Shown: positions 21,345 through 29,977, numbered from the stretch's first letter. The stretch is 64,000 nucleotides of DNA from Lactobacillus sp. (GCF_014803895.1 NZ_JAAVAU010000023.1:123361-187360); one strand, 5' to 3'. Program-made: numbers and translations. The notes: generated from the letters alone by a model not told the origin.

Positions 21345-21730
21345 TGGTAAAGTTAAAAAATTATATAAGTGTAGGAATTTTTGCTTTTTTTGGTGGAGCA
21401 TTAAGGTGCTACTTAAATCTTATTTGGTCCACGACTGGAACTTTGGTAGCTAATGTTTTAGGTTGTTTTTTATTAGCAGTACTAACTTATTTTTTTATTG
21501 AATATAAAAAAGTTAAGGAATGGCTAGCAACTGGTCTATCTACGGGATTTGTAGGAGCTTTTACCACATTTTCATCTTTTCATTTAGATACTTTAAAGCA
21601 ATTACAAGAAAATAGTTCTACGCAAGCTATGATCTACTTTTTTTCTTCAATTATGTTAGGATTCTTATTTGCTTACATAGGGATGGTCGTTGGTAAAAAA
21701 ATGGGAAAAAGATTGGTGGGTGAAATATAG
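21344..21730 (+). CDS. crcB: Fluoride channel CrcB/Fluc, first subunit
   Basis: 128-residue membrane protein of four helices, a fluoride exporter of the Fluc family. Family marks are FGGALRCYLN near residue 18, NVLGCFLLA (conserved pore Asn) and GFVGAFTTFSSF with the fluoride-lining Phe and Thr residues. It overlaps the HAD gene by one base and the second crcB gene by one base. Two tandem different CrcB proteins form a heterodimeric channel in many Bacillota. Confidence 0.93.
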   Translation: MVKLKNYISVGIFAFFGGALRCYLNLIWSTTGTLVANVLGCFLLAVLTYFFIEYKKVKEWLATGLSTGFVGAFTTFSSFHLDTLKQLQENSSTQAMIYFFSSIMLGFLFAYIGMVVGKKMGKRLVGEI

Positions 21731-22092
21731 TGCTAGCTACTGTAATAACTGCTGGAGTGGGTGCTATTTTTGGAGCTATTGGTCGATACTTTTTGACTGA
21801 TTATGGTAAAAAACATTGGAGCACAGGTTTTCCTTATGCTACGTTAGTTATTAATTTAACGGGAGCATTCTTATTAGGAATAGTATTTGCTTTAAATCTA
21901 TCTCCATTTATTTATGCTTTTTTAGGAACGGGAGTTTTAGGGGGCTATACTACTTTTTCTACTTTAAATGTTGAATTACTTAATTTATGGAAAAATGGGA
22001 AATTCACTAAATTTTGTATTTATTTATCGGCATCATATTTTGGAGGGTTAGCCTTGATTTTCCTAGGATTTGCAATTGGTAAGGTTATATAA
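21730..22092 (+). CDS. crcB: Fluoride channel CrcB/Fluc, second subunit
   Basis: 120-residue, four-helix Fluc protein. Motifs: GAIFGAIGRYFL near residue 12, NLTGAFLLG (pore Asn) and GVLGGYTTFSTLNVE. The start is GTG sharing its G with the stop of the first crcB gene. Together they probably build an antiparallel heterodimer. No fluoride riboswitch was recognised ahead of the HAD-crcB-crcB cluster. Confidence 0.93.
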   Translation: MLATVITAGVGAIFGAIGRYFLTDYGKKHWSTGFPYATLVINLTGAFLLGIVFALNLSPFIYAFLGTGVLGGYTTFSTLNVELLNLWKNGKFTKFCIYLSASYFGGLALIFLGFAIGKVI

Positions 22093-22094
22093 AG

Positions 22095-22129
22095 AAAAAT
22101 AGTACAGGATAATTCCTGTACTATTTTTC
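22095..22129. terminator. Bidirectional terminator between crcB and DUF4097 gene
   Basis: The stem AAAAATAGTACAGGA/TCCTGTACTATTTTT can terminate both convergent genes. Confidence 0.88.
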
Positions 22130-22140
22130 TAATTTAGCGA

Positions 22141-23391
22141 CTAATTTTTTTCAGGCTTTATAGTAGAGATATTAATGTTGCCATTTTTACTTGTGATATT
22201 TAATTGACATTGAGCTTCTTCTGTACCCACATATCCTTTAAAGTGGTCGTAAGTATCTTCTGCATAAAGGATAGCATCCATTGGTAGTTTGTTGATTGAA
22301 CTTGGTTTGTTAGCAGAAATTAAAAATTTAAATGATAGTTTAGGTGGGACTAATATTTTTATATTTCCACTATGACTAGTTAGTTTTAATTGTTTTTCAA
22401 GTTTAGAAGGTAAAATAAGTTTAATTTTACCTGATTTAGTTGTTAAGTCGAGGGTACTAATTAAATTAATAAGTTTAATGTTTCCTGAATCTGTACTTAT
22501 TTCACTTAGATAAGCGCTTATTTTTTGAACGATAATATTCCCACTTTTACTCGTAACTATTAAACGTTTAGTTGAAATATCAGAAAGTTTAATTTTTCCA
22601 CTAGTGGAACTTAAAGATAAGGCACCATAAGTATTATTGATTAAAGTATTATTGACAATAATTTCACCAGAATGAACATTAATGTGACAATTATTGATAT
22701 GAGAATTTATTAACTTAATATTTCCAGATTTTGAATCTGCTTGTAGCCGGTCAATAGTAGAATTACGAAGATGAACATTTCCTGAAATATCAGTAACATC
22801 TAATAGACACTTTTGATTAAGATCGGTAAATGTTATATTTCCAGATTGACTGCGAATAGTTAAAAAACCAGTATAGTTAGTAGGTAACAAGATAATTATT
22901 TTATTTTTAAATAATCCCACTAATTTTTTTGGACCTTGAGTAACTTTGATAACATTCCCAACTTTTTCAACTGTAGAATAAAGTTTAGCAATATCCCTTG
23001 ACATAAAATCGCGAACTATTAAATGGTTTTGATGAGGTGAAGGTAGAATTAATAAATCACCTAAACGATAATTAAAGTGAAGTTCATCAATCCCAGTAAG
23101 CGGAATTTTTAATTCATTAACTATTTTAAGACCAAAAGACTTGATTAAATATTTATTTAATTCTACTTTGATTAACTCATTATCTTCTTGGCTATTAATT
23201 TGTTGAATAAACTTATCTAGACCTTTTAAATTTTTTTCAGCTTTTAATTCAGCTTCTTGTAAAGATTTGCCTTCGCATAATTCATGGTTAACAAAAAGAG
23301 AGATTTGATTTAATAAAATATCTTCTATTTGATCCAAGTTGGAAGTATGGGGATAATCATTAAAAATTTGTTTTATTTTGTCATCAAGCAT
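22141..23391 (-). CDS. DUF4097-type beta-strand repeat protein
   Basis: 416 residues. The N-terminal 55 residues are helical (MLDDKIKQIFNDYP, ELCEGKSLQEAELKAEKNL) and resemble the HAAS/DUF1700 segment. From about residue 170 there are ten SGNI/SGKI-type repeats at roughly 20-residue spacing (SQSGNITFTD, SKSGNIKLIN, STSGKIKLSD, SHSGNIKILV), the mark of a DUF4097 right-handed beta-helix. I see no signal peptide or membrane helix, so it is probably cytoplasmic or associates through a partner. AAGGAG precedes the ATG. A PadR regulator often sits beside such genes but none is adjacent here. Function unknown. Confidence 0.85.
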   Translation of the reverse strand: MLDDKIKQIFNDYPHTSNLDQIEDILLNQISLFVNHELCEGKSLQEAELKAEKNLKGLDKFIQQINSQEDNELIKVELNKYLIKSFGLKIVNELKIPLTGIDELHFNYRLGDLLILPSPHQNHLIVRDFMSRDIAKLYSTVEKVGNVIKVTQGPKKLVGLFKNKIIILLPTNYTGFLTIRSQSGNITFTDLNQKCLLDVTDISGNVHLRNSTIDRLQADSKSGNIKLINSHINNCHINVHSGEIIVNNTLINNTYGALSLSSTSGKIKLSDISTKRLIVTSKSGNIIVQKISAYLSEISTDSGNIKLINLISTLDLTTKSGKIKLILPSKLEKQLKLTSHSGNIKILVPPKLSFKFLISANKPSSINKLPMDAILYAEDTYDHFKGYVGTEEAQCQLNITSKNGNINISTIKPEKN

Positions 23392-23824
23392 AATCTAACT
23401 CCTTATATTATTCCTTAATTATTATAAGGTATTTAATGAAATTTGACCGAAAATTCCGAGATTTTAATCATTAGATAGAGCTTTTTTCTGTGTTGATATT
23501 GTATATCTCGTCATTAATATACTTCTTAACAATGAGAGGTAAAAAATTTCTGAAACTGCTTCTGAATTAGTAATGATTTGAATGTTAAGAACTTTTTAGA
23601 TAAGCCTTCTACCCCCCCATATATATAATAGTAGAAGTTAATGAAACGACATTTGAAGTCTATAAGCTAGCTACTTTAGTAACTGGTAGTTATTGTAAAG
23701 AATATTTTTGCAAATTAAGTCGTCTGGGGATAGTTTTCTAAGATTAAGCAAAGAAAAGTAAAAAATATAAATTTAGCGAACAAAAAAAGATATAGTTAAA
23801 TTATTGAGTTCGGAGGGATGCAAG
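23392..23824. other. Non-coding region between DUF4097 gene and coaBC; candidate structured leader
   Basis: No credible gene lies in these 430 bases; the open frames are under 20 codons. It holds a -10-like TATAAT for the leftward gene (23421-23426, minus strand), a rightward promoter (see separate entry), and three successive self-complementary segments ahead of coaBC: TTCTTAACA/TGTTAAGAA (23523-23591), CTTCTAC/GTAGAAG around a run of seven C (23606-23637), and ACGACATTTG paired with CAAAT-taa-GTCGT (23646-23723). No family of riboswitch, T-box or small RNA was recognised. Confidence 0.5.
23493..23520 (+). promoter_or_regulatory. Candidate promoter about 300 bases upstream of coaBC
   Basis: TTGATA and TAATAT are separated by 16 bases. 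A transcript from here would begin near 23527 and carry a leader of about 300 bases with three possible hairpins before the coaBC ribosome binding site. Confidence 0.5.
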
Positions 23825-25012
23825 ATGAGTAAAATTGCCGTTTATTTAAGCGGAGGAATCGCAGATTATAAAGCAGTTGAAGTAGTACGAGGCTTACAAA
23901 AAAAGGGTCATCAAGTTAGAATAGGGATGACTAAAAATGCAGAGAAATTTATTGGCAGACAAACATTGGCTGCTTTAACCAAGTATCCAGTTCTAGATGA
24001 TTTGTGGACGATAAATCAAGAAGATAAAATTAGTCATATTGAATTGGCTGATTGGAGTGATTTAGCCTTATTAGTACCAGCTACGGCTAATATTATTGGT
24101 AAACTTGCTAATGGAATTGCAGATGATGCTGTTTCTACAGCTTTATTAGCTACGCATAGTCCTATTTTAGTAGTGCCAGCTATGAATACACATATGTGGG
24201 AAAAAGAAAGTGTACAACGTAATATTAGGCTTTTGAAGGCTGATGGGGTAAAAATAATGGATCCTACAGTTGGTTTTTTGGCAGAAGGCTATAATGGCAA
24301 AGGGAGAATGCCGGAAGTTGATCAAATTATTAAATGGGTGGATAGTTTTATTTATCTAAAACCTACTAATAAGAAAATTGTAATCACGGCTGGAGGTACT
24401 TTGGAACCTATTGATCCGGTAAGATATATTGGTAATAGATCAAGTGGTAAGATGGGAGTAGCTATTGCAGAAGCAGCCTTAGAAAAAGGACTACAAGTTA
24501 CGTTAATTGTGGGGAATGTAAGTGTTACTATACCTAACCATTCAAATTTAAATCTTGTTAAAGTTGAGACAACTGAACAAATGTTAGATGCTGTGAAAGA
24601 TAGTTTTAATGATGCAGATGCTTTGGTGATGGCAGCTGCCGTGGCTGATTATCGTGTGAAGAATTATGTTAATCATAAAATTAAAAAAAAGCCTGGTATA
24701 AAAGGTTATCAATTAGAACTTGAAGAGACACCTGATATTTTAAAGACTATGGGAAAGTTAAAGCAAGCTGATCAATTATTAATAGGTTTTGCGGCAGAAA
24801 CTGATGATTTATTAGCTAACGCTAATAAGAAGTTAATTAAAAAGAATGCGGATATAATTGTAGCTAATGATGTAACCCAAGATGTATTTGGTAGTGATGA
24901 AGATGAAGTTACAATTTTACAAAAGAATAGCGAACCTGTACATTGGTCACGAATAAATAAAAAACAAATAGCTACCAGATTGATTGATTTAGTAATAGAA
25001 AAAATAAATTAA
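23825..25012 (+). CDS. coaBC: Bifunctional phosphopantothenoylcysteine decarboxylase/phosphopantothenate--cysteine ligase
   Basis: Two consecutive steps of coenzyme A synthesis. 395 residues. The N-terminal CoaC flavoprotein domain includes SGGIADYK, the segment LLVPATANIIGKLANGIADD and the active-site PAMNTHMW. The C-terminal CoaB ligase domain starts near residue 185 (KKIVITAGGTLEPIDPVRYIG) and has NRSSGKMG and the Lys-rich IKKKPG loop. The ATG was chosen because CGGAGGG lies seven bases upstream; a TTG seven codons earlier overlaps that site. Confidence 0.95.
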   Translation: MSKIAVYLSGGIADYKAVEVVRGLQKKGHQVRIGMTKNAEKFIGRQTLAALTKYPVLDDLWTINQEDKISHIELADWSDLALLVPATANIIGKLANGIADDAVSTALLATHSPILVVPAMNTHMWEKESVQRNIRLLKADGVKIMDPTVGFLAEGYNGKGRMPEVDQIIKWVDSFIYLKPTNKKIVITAGGTLEPIDPVRYIGNRSSGKMGVAIAEAALEKGLQVTLIVGNVSVTIPNHSNLNLVKVETTEQMLDAVKDSFNDADALVMAAAVADYRVKNYVNHKIKKKPGIKGYQLELEETPDILKTMGKLKQADQLLIGFAAETDDLLANANKKLIKKNADIIVANDVTQDVFGSDEDEVTILQKNSEPVHWSRINKKQIATRLIDLVIEKIN

Positions 25013-25021
25013 GGAATAAAA

Positions 25022-25543
25022 ATGAAAAGAATTAAATTCACTACGAGAGAAATTATCTTTGTATGTTTGATGATTGTAGTTTTACTGGGATTGTTTATAT
25101 CAAGTTCAATGACATATCATGAACAGGAAATGTCACCAGGTTTTATTCATAAACACTTCAGATTTTTAGAAAATATTGTGGGGAATTGGAATATTTATTA
25201 TCAAAATCGTTGGCACAATGCTCAAAATGATAATGGAATTGCAGGAATGACACAATTTGTAATGAGAAAAATGGCCCATTTTGGTTCTTATTTTCTCTTA
25301 GGCTTATTCTCTTGCTTTGGTTTAGATCGAATCTTCAAAAAATGGTCGGGTCCTTTGTTTATTTGGTTAGGAATTATTCTTTTAGCTGGACTTGATGAAT
25401 TTCATCAGATGATTACTGGAGATAGAACGGCTAGTTTATGGGATGTATGTTTAGATGCAAGTGGAGCATTATTAGCTATTTTAATTTGTATTATTATATA
25501 TACAATTCGAACAAAAAAGGCTAAAAATAAGACTGGGGATTAA
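25022..25543 (+). CDS. VanZ-family membrane protein
   Basis: 173-residue membrane protein with about four helices. VanZ marks are RKMAHFGSYFLLGLFSCF near residue 80, LDEFHQMITGDRTASLWDVCLD and a final helix before a basic tail. VanZ relatives are linked to low-level teicoplanin resistance, but the biochemical role is unknown. It follows coaBC by nine bases and probably shares its transcript. A second VanZ-like gene lies 16 kb downstream. Confidence 0.88.
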   Translation: MKRIKFTTREIIFVCLMIVVLLGLFISSSMTYHEQEMSPGFIHKHFRFLENIVGNWNIYYQNRWHNAQNDNGIAGMTQFVMRKMAHFGSYFLLGLFSCFGLDRIFKKWSGPLFIWLGIILLAGLDEFHQMITGDRTASLWDVCLDASGALLAILICIIIYTIRTKKAKNKTGD

Positions 25544-25660
25544 GTTACTCAAAAGTTTATCAATTTTTATATTTAATTTCTTAAGTGAATTGAATATTAA
25601 GGCTCAGTGAGTTATGATTAACAAGGTTAACTATATTTATTTAAAGAAAGAAGGATTCTG

Positions 25661-26392
25661 ATGTCAGGACATTCAAAATGGCACAATATTCAAGGCCGCA
25701 AGAATGCGCAAGACGCTAAGAGAGGTAAAATTTTCCAAAAGTTATCTCGTGAAATTTACATGGCTGCAAAGAGTGGTGGTCCTGACCCTTCAGGAAATCC
25801 TAGCTTACGTTTAGTTATGGATAAAGCACGTGCAGCTAATATGCCTAAAAGTAATATTGAACGTGCTATTAAGAAGGCTGAAGGTGGCTCAGACGAGCAT
25901 TACGACGAAATTACCTATGAAGGTTACGCTCCAGGTGGTGTTGCAGTTTTAGTTGAAGCTTTAACTGATAACAAGAATAGAACTGCTTCAGATGTTCGTG
26001 TTGCCTTTACTCGTAATGGTGGTTCACTTGGTGCTACTGGTTCAGTTGCTTACATGTTCGACCGTAAAGGTTACATTGTAATTGATCGTTCAACTACTGA
26101 TGCAGATGAAGATCAAGTTCTAATGGACGTAATGGATGCAGGCGGTGATGACTTGCAAACTAGTGATGATGCATTTGAAATTTATACTGAAGCTAAGCAA
26201 TTTACTGCAGTTAGAGATGCATTAGAAAAAGCTGGTTACAAGTTAGCTAACGCTGAATTAACTATGATTCCTCAAAATACTACTCCAATTCCAGCAGATA
26301 AGAAGGAACAATTTGAACATTTGGTCGATGCTTTAGAAGACAGTGATGATGTTTCAAATGTATATACTGCTGCTGCAGACGATGATGAATAA
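25661..26392 (+). CDS. yebC: YebC/PmpR-type (TACO1 family) regulatory protein
   Basis: 243-residue cytoplasmic protein that starts [23 protein letters not shown] and carries [21 protein letters not shown], all diagnostic of the YebC family. The very acidic C-terminus (YTAAADDDE) is typical. Members were named as transcription regulators; more recent work on relatives links them to translation through proline-rich stretches. AAAGAAAGAAGG precedes the ATG. A terminator follows. Confidence 0.95.
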   Translation: MSGHSKWHNIQGRKNAQDAKRGKIFQKLSREIYMAAKSGGPDPSGNPSLRLVMDKARAANMPKSNIERAIKKAEGGSDEHYDEITYEGYAPGGVAVLVEALTDNKNRTASDVRVAFTRNGGSLGATGSVAYMFDRKGYIVIDRSTTDADEDQVLMDVMDAGGDDLQTSDDAFEIYTEAKQFTAVRDALEKAGYKLANAELTMIPQNTTPIPADKKEQFEHLVDALEDSDDVSNVYTAAADDDE

Positions 26393-26402
26393 ATAATTAT
26401 TA

Positions 26403-26436
26403 ATAGATCTAGAATATTTTCTAGGTCTATTTTTTT
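26403..26436 (+). terminator. Rho-independent terminator after yebC
   Basis: The stem ATAGATCTAGAA/TTCTAGGTCTAT (one G-U pair) is followed by seven T. It isolates the comG operon from yebC. Confidence 0.87.
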
Positions 26437-26465
26437 GTCCTTTTTTAAGAAAAAATTATTATTTT

Positions 26466-26473
26466 TACGTATA
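26466..26473 (+). promoter_or_regulatory. Candidate competence sigma (ComX/SigX) box for comG
   Basis: TACGTATA differs by one base from the streptococcal cin-box TACGAATA and lies 39 bases before the comGA start, where such a promoter would sit. No normal sigma-A -35/-10 pair is evident. An eight-base match is weak alone; context supports it. Confidence 0.4.
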
Positions 26474-26511
26474 TAAAAGTGTGGCCACAATTTTATAGAA
26501 AGGAAAAAGCT

Positions 26512-27489
26512 ATGGAGATTCAAGCTCTGGCTGATGAAATTATTTCTGTTGCCGTTCAAAAACAAGCAAGTGATATTTTTGTTATGCCAGGTATAGACTG
26601 TTATCAAATAAAGTTTCGCCTAAAAAAGGATATACAAAATTTCAGAAAAATTGGTTATCCTCTTGGAAAAGAATTACTAAATTATTTTAAATTTACTGCT
26701 CAAATGGATATTTCGGAGCATCGACGTCCACAGGTTGGTTCTCTAATTAAAGTATATGCACATCAAAGATTTTTTTTGCGGCTTTCTTGTGTAGGGAATT
26801 TTAAAGATCAAGAGTCTTTAGTAATTAGAATTATTTACGGAATGCAGGAGAATAATTATTTTTTACCTAGTCAATTGCAGCAACTAGAAGATTTATCGAC
26901 TCGGCGTGGAATGATTATTACTAGTGGACCAACGGGGTCAGGAAAGACATCAACAATGTACGAAATAGCGCGTTGTGTTAGCAAGAATAAGATGGTAATG
27001 ACTATTGAGGATCCGATTGAAGTTTGGGAAGAATCATTTTTACAAACGCAAGTAAACAATATTGCCGGCATTACTTACTTAGACTTGCTTAAAGCAGCCT
27101 TGCGTCATCGACCAGATATTTTAATTATTGGGGAAATAAGAGATGCTCAAACTGCTAAGGTAGCCATTAATGCTGCCTTAAGTGGACATTTGGTTTTAGC
27201 GACTGTTCATGCAAAAAGTACTTTTCAAACTTTATCACGTTTAGAAGGTTTAGAAATTAAAAAAGAAGAACTTTATAATGCAATAACAGCTATTTCTTAT
27301 CAACGATTACTACCTACAAAAGAAGATAAGTTAAGTTGCTTACTTGATCTTGCATATGGTCAAAAACTAAAAGAACAAATTTTGAATTCTAAACGTAGTG
27401 ATTTTGTAGCCTGGAAAAGTAATTTATTGTCTTTAAAAGAGAAGGATCAAATAGATGAAAATACTTTTAACGACTACCAAGACGGATAA
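26512..27489 (+). CDS. comGA: Competence/type IV pilus-like ATPase ComGA
   Basis: Secretion ATPase of the GspE/PilB family that drives assembly of the competence pseudopilus. 325 residues with Walker A SGPTGSGKTSTMYE near residue 138, the Asp box MTIEDPIEVWEE, Walker B RHRPDILIIGEIRD and the His box LVLATVHAKS. The ATG follows AGAAAGG by six bases; a GTG eleven codons earlier has no such site. First gene of a comGA-GB-GC-GD-GE-GF-GG operon. Overlaps comGB by 35 bases. Confidence 0.95.
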   Translation: MEIQALADEIISVAVQKQASDIFVMPGIDCYQIKFRLKKDIQNFRKIGYPLGKELLNYFKFTAQMDISEHRRPQVGSLIKVYAHQRFFLRLSCVGNFKDQESLVIRIIYGMQENNYFLPSQLQQLEDLSTRRGMIITSGPTGSGKTSTMYEIARCVSKNKMVMTIEDPIEVWEESFLQTQVNNIAGITYLDLLKAALRHRPDILIIGEIRDAQTAKVAINAALSGHLVLATVHAKSTFQTLSRLEGLEIKKEELYNAITAISYQRLLPTKEDKLSCLLDLAYGQKLKEQILNSKRSDFVAWKSNLLSLKEKDQIDENTFNDYQDG

Positions 27490-28456
27490 ACTATCCCTCA
27501 ATCAACAATTAATTTTCTTGGATTATTTAAGACAAACGCTAGCTAATGGATTTTCTTTAAATGCCGCATTAAAATTACTGCCACAAATTTGGCCGGCAAA
27601 ACAAGAGATTTTAAGTAATATAAATCAAAAAGTGGAATCTGGGAAGAAATTTAGTCAAATATTACTAGAAATAGGTTTTTCAAAAACAACAGCTACGCAA
27701 ATTGATATGGCATTAATGCAAGGAAGTTTAATTGATTGTTTAGATCAACTAGCTCAATTAAATCGTTTAAAGATTAAGCAACTAAAAAAGATTAAAGGAG
27801 AGCTTGCATACCCAGCGGTTTTAGTGGTGATGATGCTGACATTGCTCTTTTTTATGCATACTTTTTTGAAGAATGAAATGATGATTTCTGATGGTGGAAG
27901 TGATGTATTATTTGGAGTTTTAGCAATTGCAGTAATTAGTGGGATTATAGGGATAAGTCGAATTTTTTATTTGTTAAATAAGCAAGACTATCATGCTTTA
28001 AAAAAATTAAGTATGCTTCCAATAATTGGTCAAAGTATTAAATTATATGTTCATTATTTAATTGTTTATGACTTGGCTTTATTACTTCAGAATGGCTTTT
28101 CATTTCAACAAATATGTGCGTTGTTACAAAGTCAACCTTTGGGTTCAGTTCAGCAGGCATTAGGTGAGAAAATATATGACTGTCTAAAACTTGGTAAGAG
28201 TCTATCGGAAGTTATTGAGAACGAAATATTCTTACCTAAAAGTCTTTTATTATTGATAACAACAGGAGCAACCAGGGAAGAAATTGGTAAAAGGTGTGTA
28301 GTTCTTGGAAAGACTTTATTTTACGAGTTAAATCTTAAAATTAATAAAATGGTTGTTAATATTCAACCGATTTGTTTTGTATTTATTGGGATGTGTATTT
28401 TAGGAATGTATTTAAAAATACTATTGCCAATGTATGCCACAATGCAAAATATGTAG
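27455..28456 (+). CDS. comGB: Competence pseudopilus platform protein ComGB
   Basis: GspF/PilC-type inner membrane platform for the DNA-uptake pseudopilus. 333 residues with two GspF cytoplasmic domains (LRQTLANGFSLNAALKLLP near residue 29; DLALLLQNGFSFQQICALL near 206) and three membrane helices (about 117-137, 151-171 and 303-325). The start lies inside comGA behind AGAGAAGGA, an overlap seen in many comG operons. Confidence 0.94.
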   Translation: MKILLTTTKTDKLSLNQQLIFLDYLRQTLANGFSLNAALKLLPQIWPAKQEILSNINQKVESGKKFSQILLEIGFSKTTATQIDMALMQGSLIDCLDQLAQLNRLKIKQLKKIKGELAYPAVLVVMMLTLLFFMHTFLKNEMMISDGGSDVLFGVLAIAVISGIIGISRIFYLLNKQDYHALKKLSMLPIIGQSIKLYVHYLIVYDLALLLQNGFSFQQICALLQSQPLGSVQQALGEKIYDCLKLGKSLSEVIENEIFLPKSLLLLITTGATREEIGKRCVVLGKTLFYELNLKINKMVVNIQPICFVFIGMCILGMYLKILLPMYATMQNM

Positions 28457-28471
28457 GAGAGCAAATAGAGA

Positions 28472-28789
28472 ATGGAAAGTAAGTTAAATAATTTAAAGAA
28501 AAAGGCAAAAAAATTCAAAGGATTTACTTTAATTGAAATGGTAGTAGTTATTGCTATTATTGCTATTTTAATTTTATTAGTAGTGCCTAACTTAAGTAAG
28601 CAAAAAGAAAAAGCTAATAATCGTACGGATGAAGCCTTTAAGACAACTTTACAAACCCAAGTTGAATTATCTGGTAAAGAAAATCCTACTTGGGATGAAC
28701 TTCAAAAGGATGGATTATTGACTGAAAAACAAGCTAAGCGTGCTGTAAAATATGAAGTTAAAGATGGTGTTGTTAAAGAGAAGAACTAA
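28472..28789 (+). CDS. comGC: Major competence pseudopilin ComGC
   Basis: 105-residue prepilin. The type III leader ends at the cleavage motif KKFKGFTLIEMVVVIAIIAIL, with the conserved Glu at +5 of the mature protein and a single N-terminal hydrophobic helix. It would be processed by the prepilin peptidase ComC (not in this window) and polymerise into the pseudopilus that pulls in DNA. Start ATG after AGGAGAGCAAATAG. It overlaps comGD. Confidence 0.95.
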   Translation: MESKLNNLKKKAKKFKGFTLIEMVVVIAIIAILILLVVPNLSKQKEKANNRTDEAFKTTLQTQVELSGKENPTWDELQKDGLLTEKQAKRAVKYEVKDGVVKEKN

Positions 28790-29186
28790 AGCTTTTACTT
28801 TAGCAGAAACAATTGTTATTACTTTTATCGTAGCTTTTTTAGCACTTATTCCACCATTATATTTAAAAGGATATCAAGAATCCTTGGATTTACTAAATGC
28901 TAAAAGAATTTTTCATACTGTAGTTAATGCCACAGCTCGTCAAGCAGCAATAACAAATCGGGTAAAAATAATAGATTATGATGCAAACAAGCGTCAAATT
29001 AGTGTTAGAGATGGTAAATATAAAACTAAAAGATATAACTTACCCGAAAATATTAATATTTCGGGTCTACCACTCAATATATCTAAAGATGGTAATCTTT
29101 CTCCTAAAACCGTTGTTATTTCAAATGACCGTGATAAAACTAATATTCGCATACAAATGATGTGGGGGAAGATAATTGATGATTAA
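28752..29186 (+). CDS. comGD: Competence minor pseudopilin ComGD
   Basis: About 144 residues. Prepilin motif TKAFTLAETIVITFIVAFLAL near the N-terminus, then a soluble strand-rich domain. The start is not certain: an ATG four codons further in (28764) gives the shorter leader MVLLKRRTKAF and may be the real one. The gene overlaps comGC by about 30 bases and comGE by eight. Confidence 0.88.
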   Translation: MKLKMVLLKRRTKAFTLAETIVITFIVAFLALIPPLYLKGYQESLDLLNAKRIFHTVVNATARQAAITNRVKIIDYDANKRQISVRDGKYKTKRYNLPENINISGLPLNISKDGNLSPKTVVISNDRDKTNIRIQMMWGKIIDD

Positions 29187-29445
29187 GCAACAGGCTTTTT
29201 TATTAGTGGAAGCAAGTATAAGTTTAGTTCTAGCATGTCTTGGTGTAACACTATTATTTTATACATTGGGTCAAACTAAACGGATTGATTACAATATAGA
29301 ACGACGCGTTGATCGAGCTTATGCTTGGAGAATTTTTAATGAAACAAAGCACCAGAAGATTATTGTGCATGATCATGTTTATGAACGGGCCCCGGGCACA
29401 AAAGTAATGGACAAAACTTTAGGAAAAATTTATGAAGTTAAATAA
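29179..29445 (+). CDS. comGE: Competence minor pseudopilin ComGE
   Basis: 88 residues with the short prepilin-like leader IKQQAFLLVEASISLVLACLG. The ATG follows a strong GGGGGAAG site; a TTG directly before it is less likely. The fifth residue of the mature helix is Glu, as in other minor pseudopilins. Assigned by position between comGD and comGF; sequence conservation in this family is low. Confidence 0.82.
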   Translation: MIKQQAFLLVEASISLVLACLGVTLLFYTLGQTKRIDYNIERRVDRAYAWRIFNETKHQKIIVHDHVYERAPGTKVMDKTLGKIYEVK

Positions 29446-29977
29446 GGTTAAAGGTTTTACAATTGCGGAAACAATGCTCGCTTTATTAATGGTATATGTA
29501 TGTTTTGGGATTTTGCAAAATACATTAAGTGTAGTAAAAAATAGTGAAAGTCTCAAAGATCCAATTAATGAAATAGCCTACAGTTACATACAATTGGATA
29601 AATTTTTAAAAAGAGAAGAACATATTGAAATTTATCCAGCTAGTTCTAATACTCAAAAAATTGTTTTAAGAAAATTGGTTTCAAAAAAAGAAAGCAAAAA
29701 TCCTAGTTATGAGAATTATGTAGTTGAAGGGTATAAAAATATGATTCGTTTGCGAGGAATAGATGGTGGGCATGTACCCTTACTTATGAATGTTAAGTCA
29801 TATAAATTTTCTTATGAGGATGACGAGTTTACAATACAAGTAAATGAAGAGAAAAACGGTAAGAGTGAGATGGTTTTTAAAGTAGATAAACCATTGGAAA
29901 TTGATAAAAATATAAAAGCTGAAAGAAATGGTAAAAAAGATTCTAAGAAACAGGAAGATAAAAATAATGCCAGGTAG
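29432..29977 (+). CDS. comGF: Competence minor pseudopilin ComGF
   Basis: 181 residues. Prepilin motif VKGFTIAETMLALLMVYVCFG, then a ComGF-type domain with PINEIAYSYIQLDKFLKRE, IRLRGIDGGHVPLLMNVKSYKF and EFTIQVN. A Lys/Glu/Asp-rich tail after about residue 150 is longer than usual. Overlaps comGE by 14 bases and the short comGG by 11. Confidence 0.87.
   Translation: MKLNKVKGFTIAETMLALLMVYVCFGILQNTLSVVKNSESLKDPINEIAYSYIQLDKFLKREEHIEIYPASSNTQKIVLRKLVSKKESKNPSYENYVVEGYKNMIRLRGIDGGHVPLLMNVKSYKFSYEDDEFTIQVNEEKNGKSEMVFKVDKPLEIDKNIKAERNGKKDSKKQEDKNNAR

Noticed and set aside
23531..23569. Small open frame MRGKKFLKLLLN upstream of coaBC
   Set aside because: Twelve codons, no ribosome binding site, overlaps the possible stem; no support as a gene.
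23612..23618. Run of seven C as a phase-variable tract
   Set aside because: It is not inside a gene and not between well-placed promoter hexamers; it fits a hairpin loop.
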